This document shows, one piece after another, positions 16,266-24,160 of a stretch of DNA of 64,000 bases (position 1 is the first letter of the stretch; each line of letters begins with the position of its first letter). The position numbers and the translations under genes are program-made. The stretch is from the NCBI RefSeq assembly GCF_000223375.1, contig NC_017384.1, forward strand, positions 1,676,501-1,740,500. Direction: 5' to 3'. Source of the DNA: Ketogulonicigenium vulgare WSH-001 (GTDB taxonomy: Bacteria; Pseudomonadota; Alphaproteobacteria; Rhodobacterales; Rhodobacteraceae). The notes below the pieces were generated by a model. That model saw only the letters and a list, made by a program, of their open reading frames with translations, was not told the origin of the DNA and searched no databases.

Positions 16266-18043
16266 GTGAACAATACCCCGCCTTCCATGTAGCTGCGCCG
16301 CCCCTTGCGGTCGGCCTTGGTGGCGCCCACGCCCATTGCAAGCGCGACCATGCCGTCGATACGGCCGCGCTGACGCTGTTTGTCGAATGCCTGATTGCCC
16401 TGTCCGTCCGAGATCAGCACCGTGTTCGCGGCGCAGACATGGGTCATCTTGTTCTCGGCGATCAGGATCTCGCGCTTGAGGATCTTGTCCGTCATGTGCG
16501 TGATCGAATGTGGCATGCACAGCTGCCGCCCCTCGAAAGCAATGCGTGTGCCCTGGGCGTGTGTCACGATCTTCAGGCCCGTGCCCTCAGGCTCATCGGG
16601 CCCCATGTACCGCCAGACCTCGAACGAGATCTGCTCACAGGCCGCGATAAAGTCGGAGACATAGGCGGGGTCAACCACCAGCGCCTCAACCTCTTGCGCG
16701 ACGCACAGCTCCTTCACCTGCTGCGCGACGAAGGTGTAATCGATCACCTCGCCCCGCACCGCGATCAGGTCACCGCCCGCGATATAGGATTTATAGGGCG
16801 TGCGATCCTCGGCCTCGCGCCGCTCTAACCCGCCCTCAGTGGTCCAATACCAAAGCTTTGCCGTCAGCTGGTCATCATCATCGCGCCAGACCGCAGAAAG
16901 CGCAGTCAGGTCGTTCTTCTTGGACAAATCCAGCGCCAGCACACAGGGCGTGCCGCGCATATCGTCCTCCGCCACCGGCCCCAGCACCGCGCGCCAGGCA
17001 GCTTCGTCAGCCAGCCAAAAGCCAGACGATCCGACAGGGCGCCCGAAGTAGAGCCGCTCGGTCGCCAGCCGCTCGGACGGCATGTGCTTCGCAGTCTCGA
17101 CCCGCCGGCGCACGTTGTCGATCGGATAGGTGACGCCAAGCGCAGGCAGCGCCTTCACCCAGCAGCTCTCATCGCTGAACGGGTCATCGTCGACGTCGAC
17201 CCGGGCGATATAGCTAAAGGCGCTATCGTCCTCGATCATCCCCAGCGCGACGCGCTGATAAAACTCGCTATAATCCGTGCCCACCGCCTGATCGGCCGCT
17301 GGCGTATTGGTGCCAAGGATCATCAGTGGATCGCCTGGCATTTTGTCGATCGCCGCCTTCCAAAGCTGGATCGCCTTGTCAGTGCGCATCTCGTGCACCT
17401 CGTCGGCAAAGACCGCGATCGGCTTCGGCCCCGAGATGCTGTCGGCCGAGGCGACCGGCAAGAACTTAGCGCCGCTCTCTGGCACCTCGATCTTCCACGC
17501 GTTGTCGCCGACGCCGCGGATCTTCACCTTGGCGACGCTTTCGAGCGTCGCGCCATCCTTGCCCGGGATCGGCGCGCGGCACAGCGCAACCGCATCCGAG
17601 AAAAGGACCTTAGCCTGGTCCTTGTCGTTGGCGATGGCATAGGCCTCGGCGCGCGGCACGCCGTTGAAGCCGATCATGTAAAGCCCGATCGCACCCATCA
17701 GCGGTGATTTGGCCTGGCCCTTCCCTGTCTCGATCCAAGCCTGGCGAAAGCGCCGTGTGCCATCGGCATTGCGCCAACCGAACAAGCTGCCCACCACAAA
17801 CTGCATCCATTCCAGCAGATGGAACGGTTCGCCCGCCTTCGCGCCGGCCGTGACCGTGAACATGGCCGGAAAGAACCGGAAGGCCCGCGCCGCCTCATCT
17901 ATATCGAAATTCAGCCCGCGCGCCGCGCCCTCCCGCAGATCGTTCAAGTGCCGCTGGCACGCAGCCCGCACGAACTTGCCTGCGATGATATCGCCGGACA
18001 AAACCCTATTGGCGTAATCCGTTGTAAGATCCGAGGAACTCAT
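16262..18043 (-). CDS. terL: Terminase large subunit
   Basis: This 593-residue protein is the packaging motor. The N-terminal ATPase has a Walker A-like ETGKGQAKS at residues 105-113 and a Walker B-like IAVFADEVHEM with acidic residues 214-215. The C-terminal RNase H-like nuclease region has CVLALDLSKKNDLTAL and EALVVDPAY with Asp residues. The family is the HK97/phage-P27-type TerL. Its start overlaps the small terminase gene by 38 bases in another frame. It cuts concatemers and pumps DNA into the prohead. Confidence 0.96.
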   Translation of the reverse strand: MSSSDLTTDYANRVLSGDIIAGKFVRAACQRHLNDLREGAARGLNFDIDEAARAFRFFPAMFTVTAGAKAGEPFHLLEWMQFVVGSLFGWRNADGTRRFRQAWIETGKGQAKSPLMGAIGLYMIGFNGVPRAEAYAIANDKDQAKVLFSDAVALCRAPIPGKDGATLESVAKVKIRGVGDNAWKIEVPESGAKFLPVASADSISGPKPIAVFADEVHEMRTDKAIQLWKAAIDKMPGDPLMILGTNTPAADQAVGTDYSEFYQRVALGMIEDDSAFSYIARVDVDDDPFSDESCWVKALPALGVTYPIDNVRRRVETAKHMPSERLATERLYFGRPVGSSGFWLADEAAWRAVLGPVAEDDMRGTPCVLALDLSKKNDLTALSAVWRDDDDQLTAKLWYWTTEGGLERREAEDRTPYKSYIAGGDLIAVRGEVIDYTFVAQQVKELCVAQEVEALVVDPAYVSDFIAACEQISFEVWRYMGPDEPEGTGLKIVTHAQGTRIAFEGRQLCMPHSITHMTDKILKREILIAENKMTHVCAANTVLISDGQGNQAFDKQRQRGRIDGMVALAMGVGATKADRKGRRSYMEGGVLFT

Positions 18044-18416
18044 CTGCCGGGGCGCTCCCCTTCTTCGGCTTCTCGGCCGGCGGCCGCGCCTGTGCCTCCC
18101 CGAACATCGCCCGCTCCAGCTTCAGCATCCGGTCATTCAACTTCTCGACGGCCGACCAGGTAAAACTGAACACCTCGCCCCCGTTCGGCCCGCGCGTCAC
18201 CGGGCCCGCCTCTGCCGCCTCCGGATAGAGCGCCTCGAACTCCACCTTCGCGCGCACATAGCGGTCCGCACGCGCCAGATTCACCCGGCTGAGTGCGGAA
18301 ACCTCTTCAAGTGCGGCAATCACCTCTTTCCAGAGCAGTTTTGCGAGTGAAACACGCGCCTCATCACCCCTAAAAACAGCGTCATAGCGCGGCATTTGCG
18401 GCTTTTTTGCGGCCAT
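18006..18416 (-). CDS. terS: Terminase small subunit, P27 family-like
   Basis: A 136-residue, helix-rich protein directly upstream of terL. Features are KLLWKEVIAALEEVSALSRV, a charged helix (RYVRAKVEFEALYPEAAE) and WSAVEKLNDRMLKLERAMFG, which resembles the C-terminal oligomer region of P27-type small terminases. The last part is Pro/Lys-rich. Small subunits bind the packaging site and recruit the large subunit. Family call rests on pattern and position. Confidence 0.85.
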   Translation of the reverse strand: MAAKKPQMPRYDAVFRGDEARVSLAKLLWKEVIAALEEVSALSRVNLARADRYVRAKVEFEALYPEAAEAGPVTRGPNGGEVFSFTWSAVEKLNDRMLKLERAMFGEAQARPPAEKPKKGSAPADEFLGSYNGLRQ

Positions 18417-18550
18417 CGGTCACCTCAAGAATGCCCCCCGACCCCTACCCCCTTTTTGAACCGCTTCTCAGTGCAAACGAAGGGGGGACGCGGGTGTGGC
18501 GCCAGACGGGGGGTCTTTAAAATCTAGGGGGGTGGGCCGGCCCTCCCCGA
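18417..18550 (-). other. Candidate cos / packaging-site region
   Basis: A non-coding gap between the terS and HNH genes. It contains three GGGGGG runs (starting at 18482, 18508 and 18527) and a CCCCCC run at 18434. In HK97-like phages with an HNH partner the cos site lies in this position. No overhang can be pointed to, so the call is positional inference. Confidence 0.4.
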
Positions 18551-18937
18551 CTACGATGCGCCCAATGCCCCTGAGCGCGCCCAGGGATGCGCGGGATCGA
18601 TCGGCCTGCCATCCTCGTCGTGCCCAGCGATGAAGCCCCTGTGCGTCGCCTCCTGAATGGAGCGGTCGTGACACTGCTTGCACACGGCCATCAAATTGTC
18701 CGGGTCGAGGAACAGATCAATGTCGCCCTTGTGGTCTCGCTTGTGGTGCGCCGTCGCCGCGTTCGGTGGCAGCGGCTCATCCCTCTTCGGCTGCGCCAGC
18801 ATCACCCCGCAACCAGGCCACTGACAGGTCCACATATCCCGCACAAAGATCTGCCGCCGCAGCATCTTCCATGCTTTGAGGTCATACAGGCGACGGTGGC
18901 CGTCAGTGCGACGGAAGCGTGACAGGCGCGATGTGAT
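18551..18937 (-). CDS. HNH endonuclease, terminase-associated
   Basis: The 128-residue protein has DGHRRLYDL, RRQIFVRDMWTCQWPGCG (first zinc Cys pair), then the HNH core ATAHHKRDHKGD with the catalytic His pair, and DNLMAVCKQCHD with the second Cys pair. Phage HNH proteins next to terS are needed with TerL for specific cos cleavage in HK97-like phages. I chose the ATG at 18937 (MITSRLSRF); an alternative start is at 18964. A decayed second copy lies at 20757-21075. Confidence 0.9.
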   Translation of the reverse strand: MTSRLSRFRRTDGHRRLYDLKAWKMLRRQIFVRDMWTCQWPGCGVMLAQPKRDEPLPPNAATAHHKRDHKGDIDLFLDPDNLMAVCKQCHDRSIQEATHRGFIAGHDEDGRPIDPAHPWARSGALGAS

Positions 18938-19366
18938 CATACAAACTTTCAATGCTTTGATCATTACTGACGTAGAGAATCATGACAGCCGGAAAGGCTG
19001 AATGCGCTAGAGAGATCACACTTGAGCTTCCGCAGATTACCGCAAAGGCTAACGAAGTTTGGCTATCCTGCCTCATCCACTGCCATGAAATATCCAGATT
19101 ACACCCGCTCCGGTTGAACAGTTTGCTCCTGAGGGAGGTCAAGGGAAATCCAAATTTAACAGCTCAATCAGCACACAACGCAAGCATTCTGTACATGCGA
19201 AAGTTCGCTATAGTGTCAAAATTGACGCAAATGGCATCCACTTGCAGATGACTATCTACTATTTTGCAACCTATTTAGAGTAGCCTTGTTGTACGGAAGC
19301 TGGTCCTCGCTAACAACAGCGTGTGCCCTAGTACTGTCTTAAATCCATTCCATTTAAAGGTGTGAA
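18938..19366. other. Intergenic region ahead of the outer-membrane gene
   Basis: About 430 bases, visibly more AT-rich than the flanking phage genes. I see no convincing gene. An 89-codon rightward frame from 18982 lacks a good ribosome site and a recognisable product. The region should hold the promoters for the leftward HNH gene and the rightward beta-barrel gene, but I cannot place them with confidence. Confidence 0.5.
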
Positions 19367-20095
19367 ATGAGCATCAATCGTTACATTATCACTTCGGCTG
19401 TAGCAGTCATGGTAGCGGCCAGCGGCGCCTCCGCTGGCGGTCTTACCGCTGAGGTTGTGGAACCCGCAGTTGTAGTGCCTGTCATGTCTGCTCCTGTGGC
19501 TAACCGTTTTGCCGGCGGTTATGTCGGTGGAGCTATCTCCTACTCCTTTGGCGGTGAAGATCGTCTGGGCATTCATACACCCACCGGAACTTACGTTGGT
19601 GACGTTGGGGATCTCGAAGTCAGTGGAGCAGCTGGAAGCCTTTTTGGTGGTTACCGTTGGAACAGCGGCAAATGGCTTTTTGGCCCTGAGCTGAATGTGC
19701 GCTTCGGTGATATTACAGACGACTTGGACTACCCGGGCCCCATTCCTGCAGCTACCAATGCAAGCAGCGAAATCAGTTGGGAAGCGGCGATCCGCGGAAC
19801 CGTAGGCTATGAAATTTCACCGACCAGCATGGTATACGGCTTCGTAGGATACACGCGCAGCGAAGTTGATTATGTCACGACTGGTGCGATCAACCTCGAT
19901 GAGACCGTAAGCCTGGACGGCGTCACTGCGGGGTTTGGTGGTGAGTATGCGTTCAACGACAGCTGGGCGCTTCGCGGCGAATATGCTTATTCCGGCTACG
20001 GCAAAGAAGAGCTGATTGCGCCAGCAGGTGGCCGTGTGACCAATGCTTCAATCGAATTGCATACTATCAGCGTGGGCGTCACATATAGCTTCTGA
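19367..20095 (+). CDS. Outer-membrane beta-barrel protein (OmpA/porin-like 8-strand type)
   Basis: The 242-residue product has a signal peptide (basic start, hydrophobic core SAVAVMVAASGASAGG, likely cut after an Ala near 24), then amphipathic strands (GGYVGGAISYSFGG, LFGGYRWNSGKWLFGPELN, AIRGTVGYEISP, ALRGEYAYSGYG) and ends in HTISVGVTYSF with the terminal Phe needed for outer-membrane assembly. AAAGG lies upstream of the start, and a strong hairpin follows the gene. It stands alone and rightward between the HNH gene and its decayed copy. Inference: a lysogenic-conversion surface protein, possibly affecting superinfection. Confidence 0.88.
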   Translation: MSINRYIITSAVAVMVAASGASAGGLTAEVVEPAVVVPVMSAPVANRFAGGYVGGAISYSFGGEDRLGIHTPTGTYVGDVGDLEVSGAAGSLFGGYRWNSGKWLFGPELNVRFGDITDDLDYPGPIPAATNASSEISWEAAIRGTVGYEISPTSMVYGFVGYTRSEVDYVTTGAINLDETVSLDGVTAGFGGEYAFNDSWALRGEYAYSGYGKEELIAPAGGRVTNASIELHTISVGVTYSF

Positions 20096-20116
20096 TTTTT
20101 ATTGGATGAAATTAGT

Positions 20117-20146
20117 GAAGGGGCCGCTGATAATGCGGCCCCTTCG
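20117..20146 (+). terminator. Terminator-like hairpin after the beta-barrel gene
   Basis: Perfect 10-bp arms AAGGGGCCGC and GCGGCCCCTT with a 7-base loop, 22 bases after the stop codon. The following sequence has only a weak T run, so termination strength is uncertain. Confidence 0.65.
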
Positions 20147-20288
20147 CCATTTATTACCGCTCCAATATACTGATATTTCTCATTAATGGAGGTCGCTACT
20201 GGTTGCCACAATGCGTGTCCGTCGACCGTACAGTGTAAGAAGCCTGTTCAAATTAATTAGAGGAATCAATAGATAGAGAGCTAACCTA

Positions 20289-20606
20289 ATGAACAACTTT
20301 ACCACTAGAGACAACATGTCTCACCGACGACATAAGATGGGGCGCCAGTACTATATTTCCTGTGTTCGAACGTCAAAAAGCGAGCCAGAGCGACCAATTA
20401 TTTATTTGTCATCTGAATGCTTCAAAAAAATTGGCGAATTTGACGAAACAAACTGGCCACGATTTATAGGGCCAGTACCGTCGCGATACATTTCAGCGAC
20501 GATTCAGAGATACATAGCTGACCATGGGTTCTGCATCCTGACGGATAAAGAGCTCTCTGAATTGAAGCCCTTACTCTGGGCCGATAGAAGAAGGCCAGTG
20601 GCCTAG
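20289..20606 (+). CDS. Hypothetical protein, accessory zone
   Basis: A 105-residue basic protein of no recognised family. The frame is AT-richer than its neighbours, suggesting separate origin. It contains GRQYYISCVRTSKSEPERP, then IIYLSSECFKKIGEF and a C-terminal helix (LTDKELSELKPLL). A 15-bp perfect palindrome, GAGACA-ACA-TGTCTC, lies at 20308-20322; an alternative ATG at 20316 falls inside it, so the palindrome might control this gene. Reading-frame quality is reasonable, but evidence for expression is limited. Confidence 0.5.
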   Translation: MNNFTTRDNMSHRRHKMGRQYYISCVRTSKSEPERPIIYLSSECFKKIGEFDETNWPRFIGPVPSRYISATIQRYIADHGFCILTDKELSELKPLLWADRRRPVA

Positions 20607-20756
20607 ACCTCAGCCAGAAGCCCTTAAAGCTGTCTGTAAGATAATTGCGCATGAGCCGAAATTGGGTTGGGCGCATCGCTTCTTGGAGCAGAGATATTCA
20701 GAGCATTCATTCAGCCCTGTTAGCCCTAAGTTTCGATGCCTACATATACCTTGCCT

Positions 20757-21075
20757 CCAAGTTAGATTGTTCTTGCAGCACCTGCACACAGCCATCCGAT
20801 TATCGGAGTCGAGGAGCAGATCGAGGTCGCCCTTTTGGTTCCGCTTCTGGTGCGCGGTTGCTGCGTTAGGTGGCGGCTCGTTATTCTTCTACTGTTCCAA
20901 CATTATACCGAAGCCAGTCAACTGACAGCCCCACATATCCCTTACAAAGACATGTCGCCTCAGCATCTTCCAGACTTCGAGGCCATGCAGGCGACGGTGG
21001 CCGTCGCTATGACGGAAACGACTTAGCCCAACGTTTCGGCTCGTGGCCACATCCTTGACTTTAAAGGCCCGAGAC
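20757..21075 (-). pseudogene. Decayed second copy of the HNH endonuclease gene
   Basis: Read leftward, this stretch encodes SRFRHSDGHRRLHGLEVWKM, LRRHVFVRDMWGCQLTGFG, then a TAG stop, then PPPNAATAHQKRNQKGDLDL and DNRMAVCRCCKN. Each part aligns with the intact HNH protein at 18551-18937. The catalytic His pair HH has become HQ, one zinc Cys has become Phe (CGC to GFG type change), and the frame is broken, so it is inactive. DNA similarity is also visible, for example around 20961-21005 against 18863-18907. It is a direct, diverged duplication or a remnant of an older prophage. Confidence 0.88.
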
Positions 21076-21247
21076 CCCAGCTTCATCACATGAGCTTGAT
21101 GAGACCATACCAGCTGCCAGCGTAATACCCCGCTGGCCACCGCCCCGGCGATTGGGGCGCATTCTCTCTTGCTATCTCCTCACATCCCTCTCCTCGCCGA
21201 CTTGATCTTTGCATCGGTCAGCATGGGTACACACAAGGAAGTCTCAA

Positions 21248-21637
21248 GTGAGCAAAACCAAATTGCCGCGCGTCGTCATATCGGACGCTACAATGGCCGT
21301 CCTCGAGCGGCTGGCCGAAGGCTTGGAGCGCCGCAATCCAGAGCTCGCAGAGCATTTCGTCGACGAACTGTCCCGCGCCAAAGTCGTGAAAAGCGCGGCC
21401 TTACCCGTCGACACCGTCGATCTGGGCAGCACTGTCACATTTCGCGACGAGACTACTGGTAAAAGCCAGACCGTCACTCTAGCGCTGCCAGAGAACGCGG
21501 ACATCAATGAAGGCCGTATCTCGGTTGCGACTCCGATCGGTGTTGCACTGATCGGCCTCAGCGCCGGTGCCAAGTTCAGCTGGCTTGCGAACACAGGCAC
21601 CAAACACGAGCTGTTGGTCGAAGATGTCCACCGCTGA
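21248..21637 (+). CDS. Rnk/GreA C-terminal-domain protein (RNA polymerase-binding)
   Basis: The 129-residue product has a short N-terminal helical region (MAVLERLAEGLERRNPELAE) and a GreA/GreB C-terminal domain: VDLGSTVTFRDETTGKSQTVTL, LPENADINEGRISVATPIGVAL and IGLSAGAKFSW. This is the layout of Rnk, the nucleoside diphosphate kinase regulator that binds RNA polymerase near the secondary channel but lacks the long Gre coiled coil. I chose the GTG at 21248, which has AAGGAAG 7 bases upstream; an ATG at 21209 is less well placed. It could modulate host transcription from the prophage. Confidence 0.85.
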   Translation: MSKTKLPRVVISDATMAVLERLAEGLERRNPELAEHFVDELSRAKVVKSAALPVDTVDLGSTVTFRDETTGKSQTVTLALPENADINEGRISVATPIGVALIGLSAGAKFSWLANTGTKHELLVEDVHR

Positions 21638-21662
21638 TCGACCTTATCCTCGCTCACCAAAT

Positions 21663-21702
21663 TGATCCTGAGCGCGCAAATTATGGGCGCGGATCAGGAT
21701 CA
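21663..21702. terminator. Inverted repeat, possible terminator
   Basis: The arms TGATCCTGA and TCAGGATCA, together with inner CGCGC and GCGCG, form a long imperfect hairpin between the Rnk-like gene and the response-regulator gene. There is no T run, so it may be a terminator, a processing site or an operator. Confidence 0.45.
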
Positions 21703-21801
21703 TAGGGTCCTGTTCATAATTTAGTCGGATACCAGTGGAACAGGTTGCTTATTCGCGCGTTCCGCATCTGTGAAACCGGATAACAGAGAGGATTGTCTGG
21801 C

Positions 21802-22188
21802 ATGGCTTTTGATCAAACGGGCGTCTCTCCCAGCGCCAAAGTCTTAGTCGTCGAAGATGATCATCAGTTGCGCAGGGTGGTGACCATGGTCATCGAACGC
21901 GCCGGCCTTTCTGTTCTTGCTGTAGCCAACGCGGATGACGCGATAGTTGTGCTCGCGGGAAATGATCCGGTTTCCGTCCTATTCACAGATGTGGACATGC
22001 CGGGTTCTATGAATGGAATCGATCTAGCGCACCGCGTGTCGTGCAATCACCCCACGATCCGGGTGATCGTTGCCTCCGGCCGTAGTTCAGTCGATGTGGC
22101 AGAGCTTCCCGCTGGCGCAGAGTTTTTTAGAAAGCCCTATGATATTCACTGCTTAACCCGTGCGCTCTACGGCACAGCGCAGGTCTGA
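21802..22188 (+). CDS. Stand-alone response-regulator receiver protein
   Basis: A 128-residue single-domain receiver: KVLVVEDDHQLRRVV with the acidic pair near residue 16, VLFTDVDMPG with the phospho-acceptor Asp near 60, VIVASGRSS with the Ser/Thr switch region, and FFRKPYD with the conserved Lys. No output domain follows. I chose the ATG at 21802, with GAGAGGA 9 bases upstream; a TTG at 21793 is also in frame. No kinase gene is nearby, so it would have to be served by a host kinase or act as a phosphate sink. Confidence 0.88.
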   Translation: MAFDQTGVSPSAKVLVVEDDHQLRRVVTMVIERAGLSVLAVANADDAIVVLAGNDPVSVLFTDVDMPGSMNGIDLAHRVSCNHPTIRVIVASGRSSVDVAELPAGAEFFRKPYDIHCLTRALYGTAQV

Positions 22189-22277
22189 TCCTACAGCAGC
22201 TTCACGATCGAACTTTGTGATGTGACTCGCTCCAATGTTCTTCTTATGTTCTCGCGCATCATTATGATGGAGCGAGC

Positions 22278-22613
22278 ATGACAAGGCGATCAACAACGCA
22301 GGAGAAGAAGGACAGGGACGCGTGGCCCATCACGCTGCGTTTCAGGGTTCCTGAACTGGGCTTTCATGGTCTGGGTCGCGACAACGACCCTTACGAATGG
22401 ACGCGCCTGACTTTAGGCTTGGGCGAGTACACCACGACATCGCTGCACATTCCCGCAGGTGACATATCGTGCTGGCATTTCCGCTCTATGGAAGACGCGC
22501 AGCGCTTCGTCGAGCGCTTCCCCATGCTGGAGCTGTTCGACGGAACAACTGAGATGACCTACAATTCGCCCTACGTGATGAACGGGGTTAGGCGCTACGA
22601 GAGACCAAAGTGA
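22278..22613 (+). CDS. Hypothetical protein, accessory zone
   Basis: A 111-residue protein with no recognised family. Visible features are an N-terminal basic stretch (TRRSTTQEKKDRD), a strand-rich middle (PITLRFRVPELGFHG, TTSLHIPAGDISCWHFRS) and a helix MEDAQRFVERFPML. The ribosome site GGAGCGAG lies just before the ATG. It is the last rightward gene of the accessory zone. The sequence composition and frame look genuine, but the role is unknown. Confidence 0.6.
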   Translation: MTRRSTTQEKKDRDAWPITLRFRVPELGFHGLGRDNDPYEWTRLTLGLGEYTTTSLHIPAGDISCWHFRSMEDAQRFVERFPMLELFDGTTEMTYNSPYVMNGVRRYERPK

Positions 22614-22664
22614 TGTGGGCGGCCCACTGGTGTTCTGGCCAGCGGGCCAACCTGCCCAGCGCGT

Positions 22665-22916
22665 TTACTTTTGGCGGGCCTGCTCCGCGAGCAGCTCATA
22701 GGTCGCGCGCGTGCTGTCATAAATGCCGAGAAGAACATAGAGCGTGCCCGCGCCGCCCACGATACCCACGAATCCGACACCCAACATAGCGATCGGTGCG
22801 AACAGATTGCCTGTCTGAGCAAAAGCGCTGATCGCGCCGATCACCACAAAAATCGCGCCAACAACTACGCCGATATTGATCAGCATGGCGAACGACGAGA
22901 TGAAGAACTTCTGCAC
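22665..22916 (-). CDS. Small membrane protein, two predicted helices
   Basis: An 83-residue protein starting at a GTG at 22916 with GGGAG 8 bases upstream; longer starts at 22931 and 22994 are possible. Two hydrophobic segments are evident, MLINIGVVVGAIFVVIGAI and APIAMLGVGFVGIVGGAG, followed by a short helix (YELLAEQARQK). It could be a holin-like or superinfection-related membrane protein, but nothing in the sequence decides this. It lies beyond the hairpin that ends the leftward early operon, so it is probably a separate unit. Confidence 0.55.
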   Translation of the reverse strand: MQKFFISSFAMLINIGVVVGAIFVVIGAISAFAQTGNLFAPIAMLGVGFVGIVGGAGTLYVLLGIYDSTRATYELLAEQARQK

Positions 22917-22995
22917 TGAGTGAACTCCCATTTGATGCTGGGATATTTGGCTCACATTAGCAGCAGGATCGCAACGCCTTGCGAGCGCCACCAAT

Positions 22996-23030
22996 GAAGA
23001 AGCCCGCAGGTTACAACCAGCGGGCGCAAT
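22996..23030 (-). terminator. Probable terminator of the leftward early operon
   Basis: On the minus strand the arms GCCCGC and GCGGGC, with inner GGTT and AACC, make a nearly continuous hairpin followed by TTCTTC. It lies about 45 bases past the stop codon of the last gene of the operon at 23069. Confidence 0.55.
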
Positions 23031-23068
23031 TATTCTACATGCAACTTAGCAAGGGGGGGCTACCTATT

Positions 23069-23764
23069 TCAAGTGGGATTCGTTGGGATTATCCATGGCG
23101 TCATCGGTGGCATCGCATCGGTCAGGACAATGCGGTCGAACTGCCAATGAGCGACCGTCCATGCGATGTATGTCAAGGCCCCCCACCAATCGAGATAGTT
23201 GCGGCGCGCCGCCGCGATAGTCCGCGCATCCGGTGTGTATATGATCGGGCAGATCTGCGGCGTATAGCGGCGAACGCGCCCCCTGATCAGCTTCTTCTCT
23301 TCGGGAAGATCCTCGACAACAGCGTAGCGACCATGCTGGTTCTGTGCCCAGGTTCTGGGCTTAACCCGCACATCGCTGTTCCGTATCCAGTCCGGCGAAC
23401 GCCCAGCGCGCGCAAGTGTCATGATCTGGATGGCCATCCGGCGGCCGCCGTAGCCATCCGGCAGCATCTTTACGGCAGCGGCGAGAGACTGCGCATCAGG
23501 ATGCGGCTCGCTGCTTCCGCCTCCGTCCACCTTGCATCCAAGAATGGCACGGTCGGCCAGCACCGAAAGCGTGTCGCGCCCTCCCATGACGATATCCCGG
23601 TCCAATGAGTCGGTCTGGTCGAAGTCCACTCGCGCAAACTCGGTACCAAATGCCCACTCCAGCGCGCGCTGAATAGACATTTCACGATATCGGGTGCCGC
23701 GGGCGGGCATCATCTGGCAAGCCAGATCGTCAGTCATTGGGGGCGCCTTTGGACCAGTAGCCAT
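23069..23764 (-). CDS. Hypothetical phage protein, last gene of the leftward early operon
   Basis: A 231-residue protein of no recognised family. Visible blocks are YREMSIQRALEWAFGTEFA near the N-terminus, GGRRMAIQIMTLARAGRSPD in the middle, and a C-terminal NYLDWWGALTYIAWTV. The arrangement resembles phage proteins found downstream of replication genes in alphaproteobacterial prophages. AGGAG lies 10 bases before the ATG at 23764; an alternative ATG at 23737 overlaps the stop of the preceding small gene in the coupled style of this operon. Function unknown. Confidence 0.7.
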   Translation of the reverse strand: MATGPKAPPMTDDLACQMMPARGTRYREMSIQRALEWAFGTEFARVDFDQTDSLDRDIVMGGRDTLSVLADRAILGCKVDGGGSSEPHPDAQSLAAAVKMLPDGYGGRRMAIQIMTLARAGRSPDWIRNSDVRVKPRTWAQNQHGRYAVVEDLPEEKKLIRGRVRRYTPQICPIIYTPDARTIAAARRNYLDWWGALTYIAWTVAHWQFDRIVLTDAMPPMTPWIIPTNPT

Positions 23765-23885
23765 GATAATGCTTCTCCTGCTTCCCGCACTTCGTGCATT
23801 CGATGTCTGTGCCAGGAGTGAGGGACTGAAAGCGGCAGACGCGCCATTGATGGCGGCACAGCCATTGCCGGATGCGACTGATCAT
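23730..23885 (-). CDS. Small cysteine-rich protein, possible zinc ribbon
   Basis: A 51-residue frame starting MISRIRQWLCRHQWRVCRF and containing a CTKCGK pair plus further Cys and His residues (C10, C17, C30, C33), consistent with a small zinc-binding unit. The ATG at 23885 overlaps the stop of the upstream gene (ATGA), and its end overlaps the next gene, so it fits the coupled chain of this operon. Similar short Cys-rich proteins are common in alphaproteobacterial prophages. No function can be given. Confidence 0.6.
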   Translation of the reverse strand: MISRIRQWLCRHQWRVCRFQSLTPGTDIECTKCGKQEKHYHGYWSKGAPND

Positions 23886-24160
23886 TCCCCCAACTCCCCC
23901 TTCACCAGCGCCGCGCGGATGCGGGCCCCAGCGCTCTCGGCACGGATGATCGCCACGTTCAACAGATCGGCGCGGACGTACTCTTGCCCCTCGCCCAACG
24001 ACATCCCGGCGTGGCCTGCGACCAGATCCGCTCCGTCGCTACGGCGCACGCTGACGATGCAGACACGCTCAGGCATTATCGGCATTCCCGAGGCAGATAG
24101 CGCATCGGCCTCACGGGCGCGGCGTGTCGCCGGCGCGGGGATATGGGCAACATTCGTCAA
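23882..24160 (-). CDS. Hypothetical early-operon protein
   Basis: A 92-residue protein that starts at a TTG at 24160, overlapping the stop of the replication gene (TTGA); GAGGGGG lies about 8 bases upstream and supports that start. Contents include MPIMPERVCIVSVRRSDGA and a C-terminal helix (SAGARIRAALVKGEL). No family recognised. The overlaps on both sides argue that it is a real member of the operon. Confidence 0.6.
   Translation of the reverse strand: MTNVAHIPAPATRRAREADALSASGMPIMPERVCIVSVRRSDGADLVAGHAGMSLGEGQEYVRADLLNVAIIRAESAGARIRAALVKGELGE

Noticed and set aside
18982..19251. 89-codon rightward frame in the gap before the beta-barrel gene
   Set aside because: Weak ribosome site, no recognisable features, AT-rich region; not supported as a gene.
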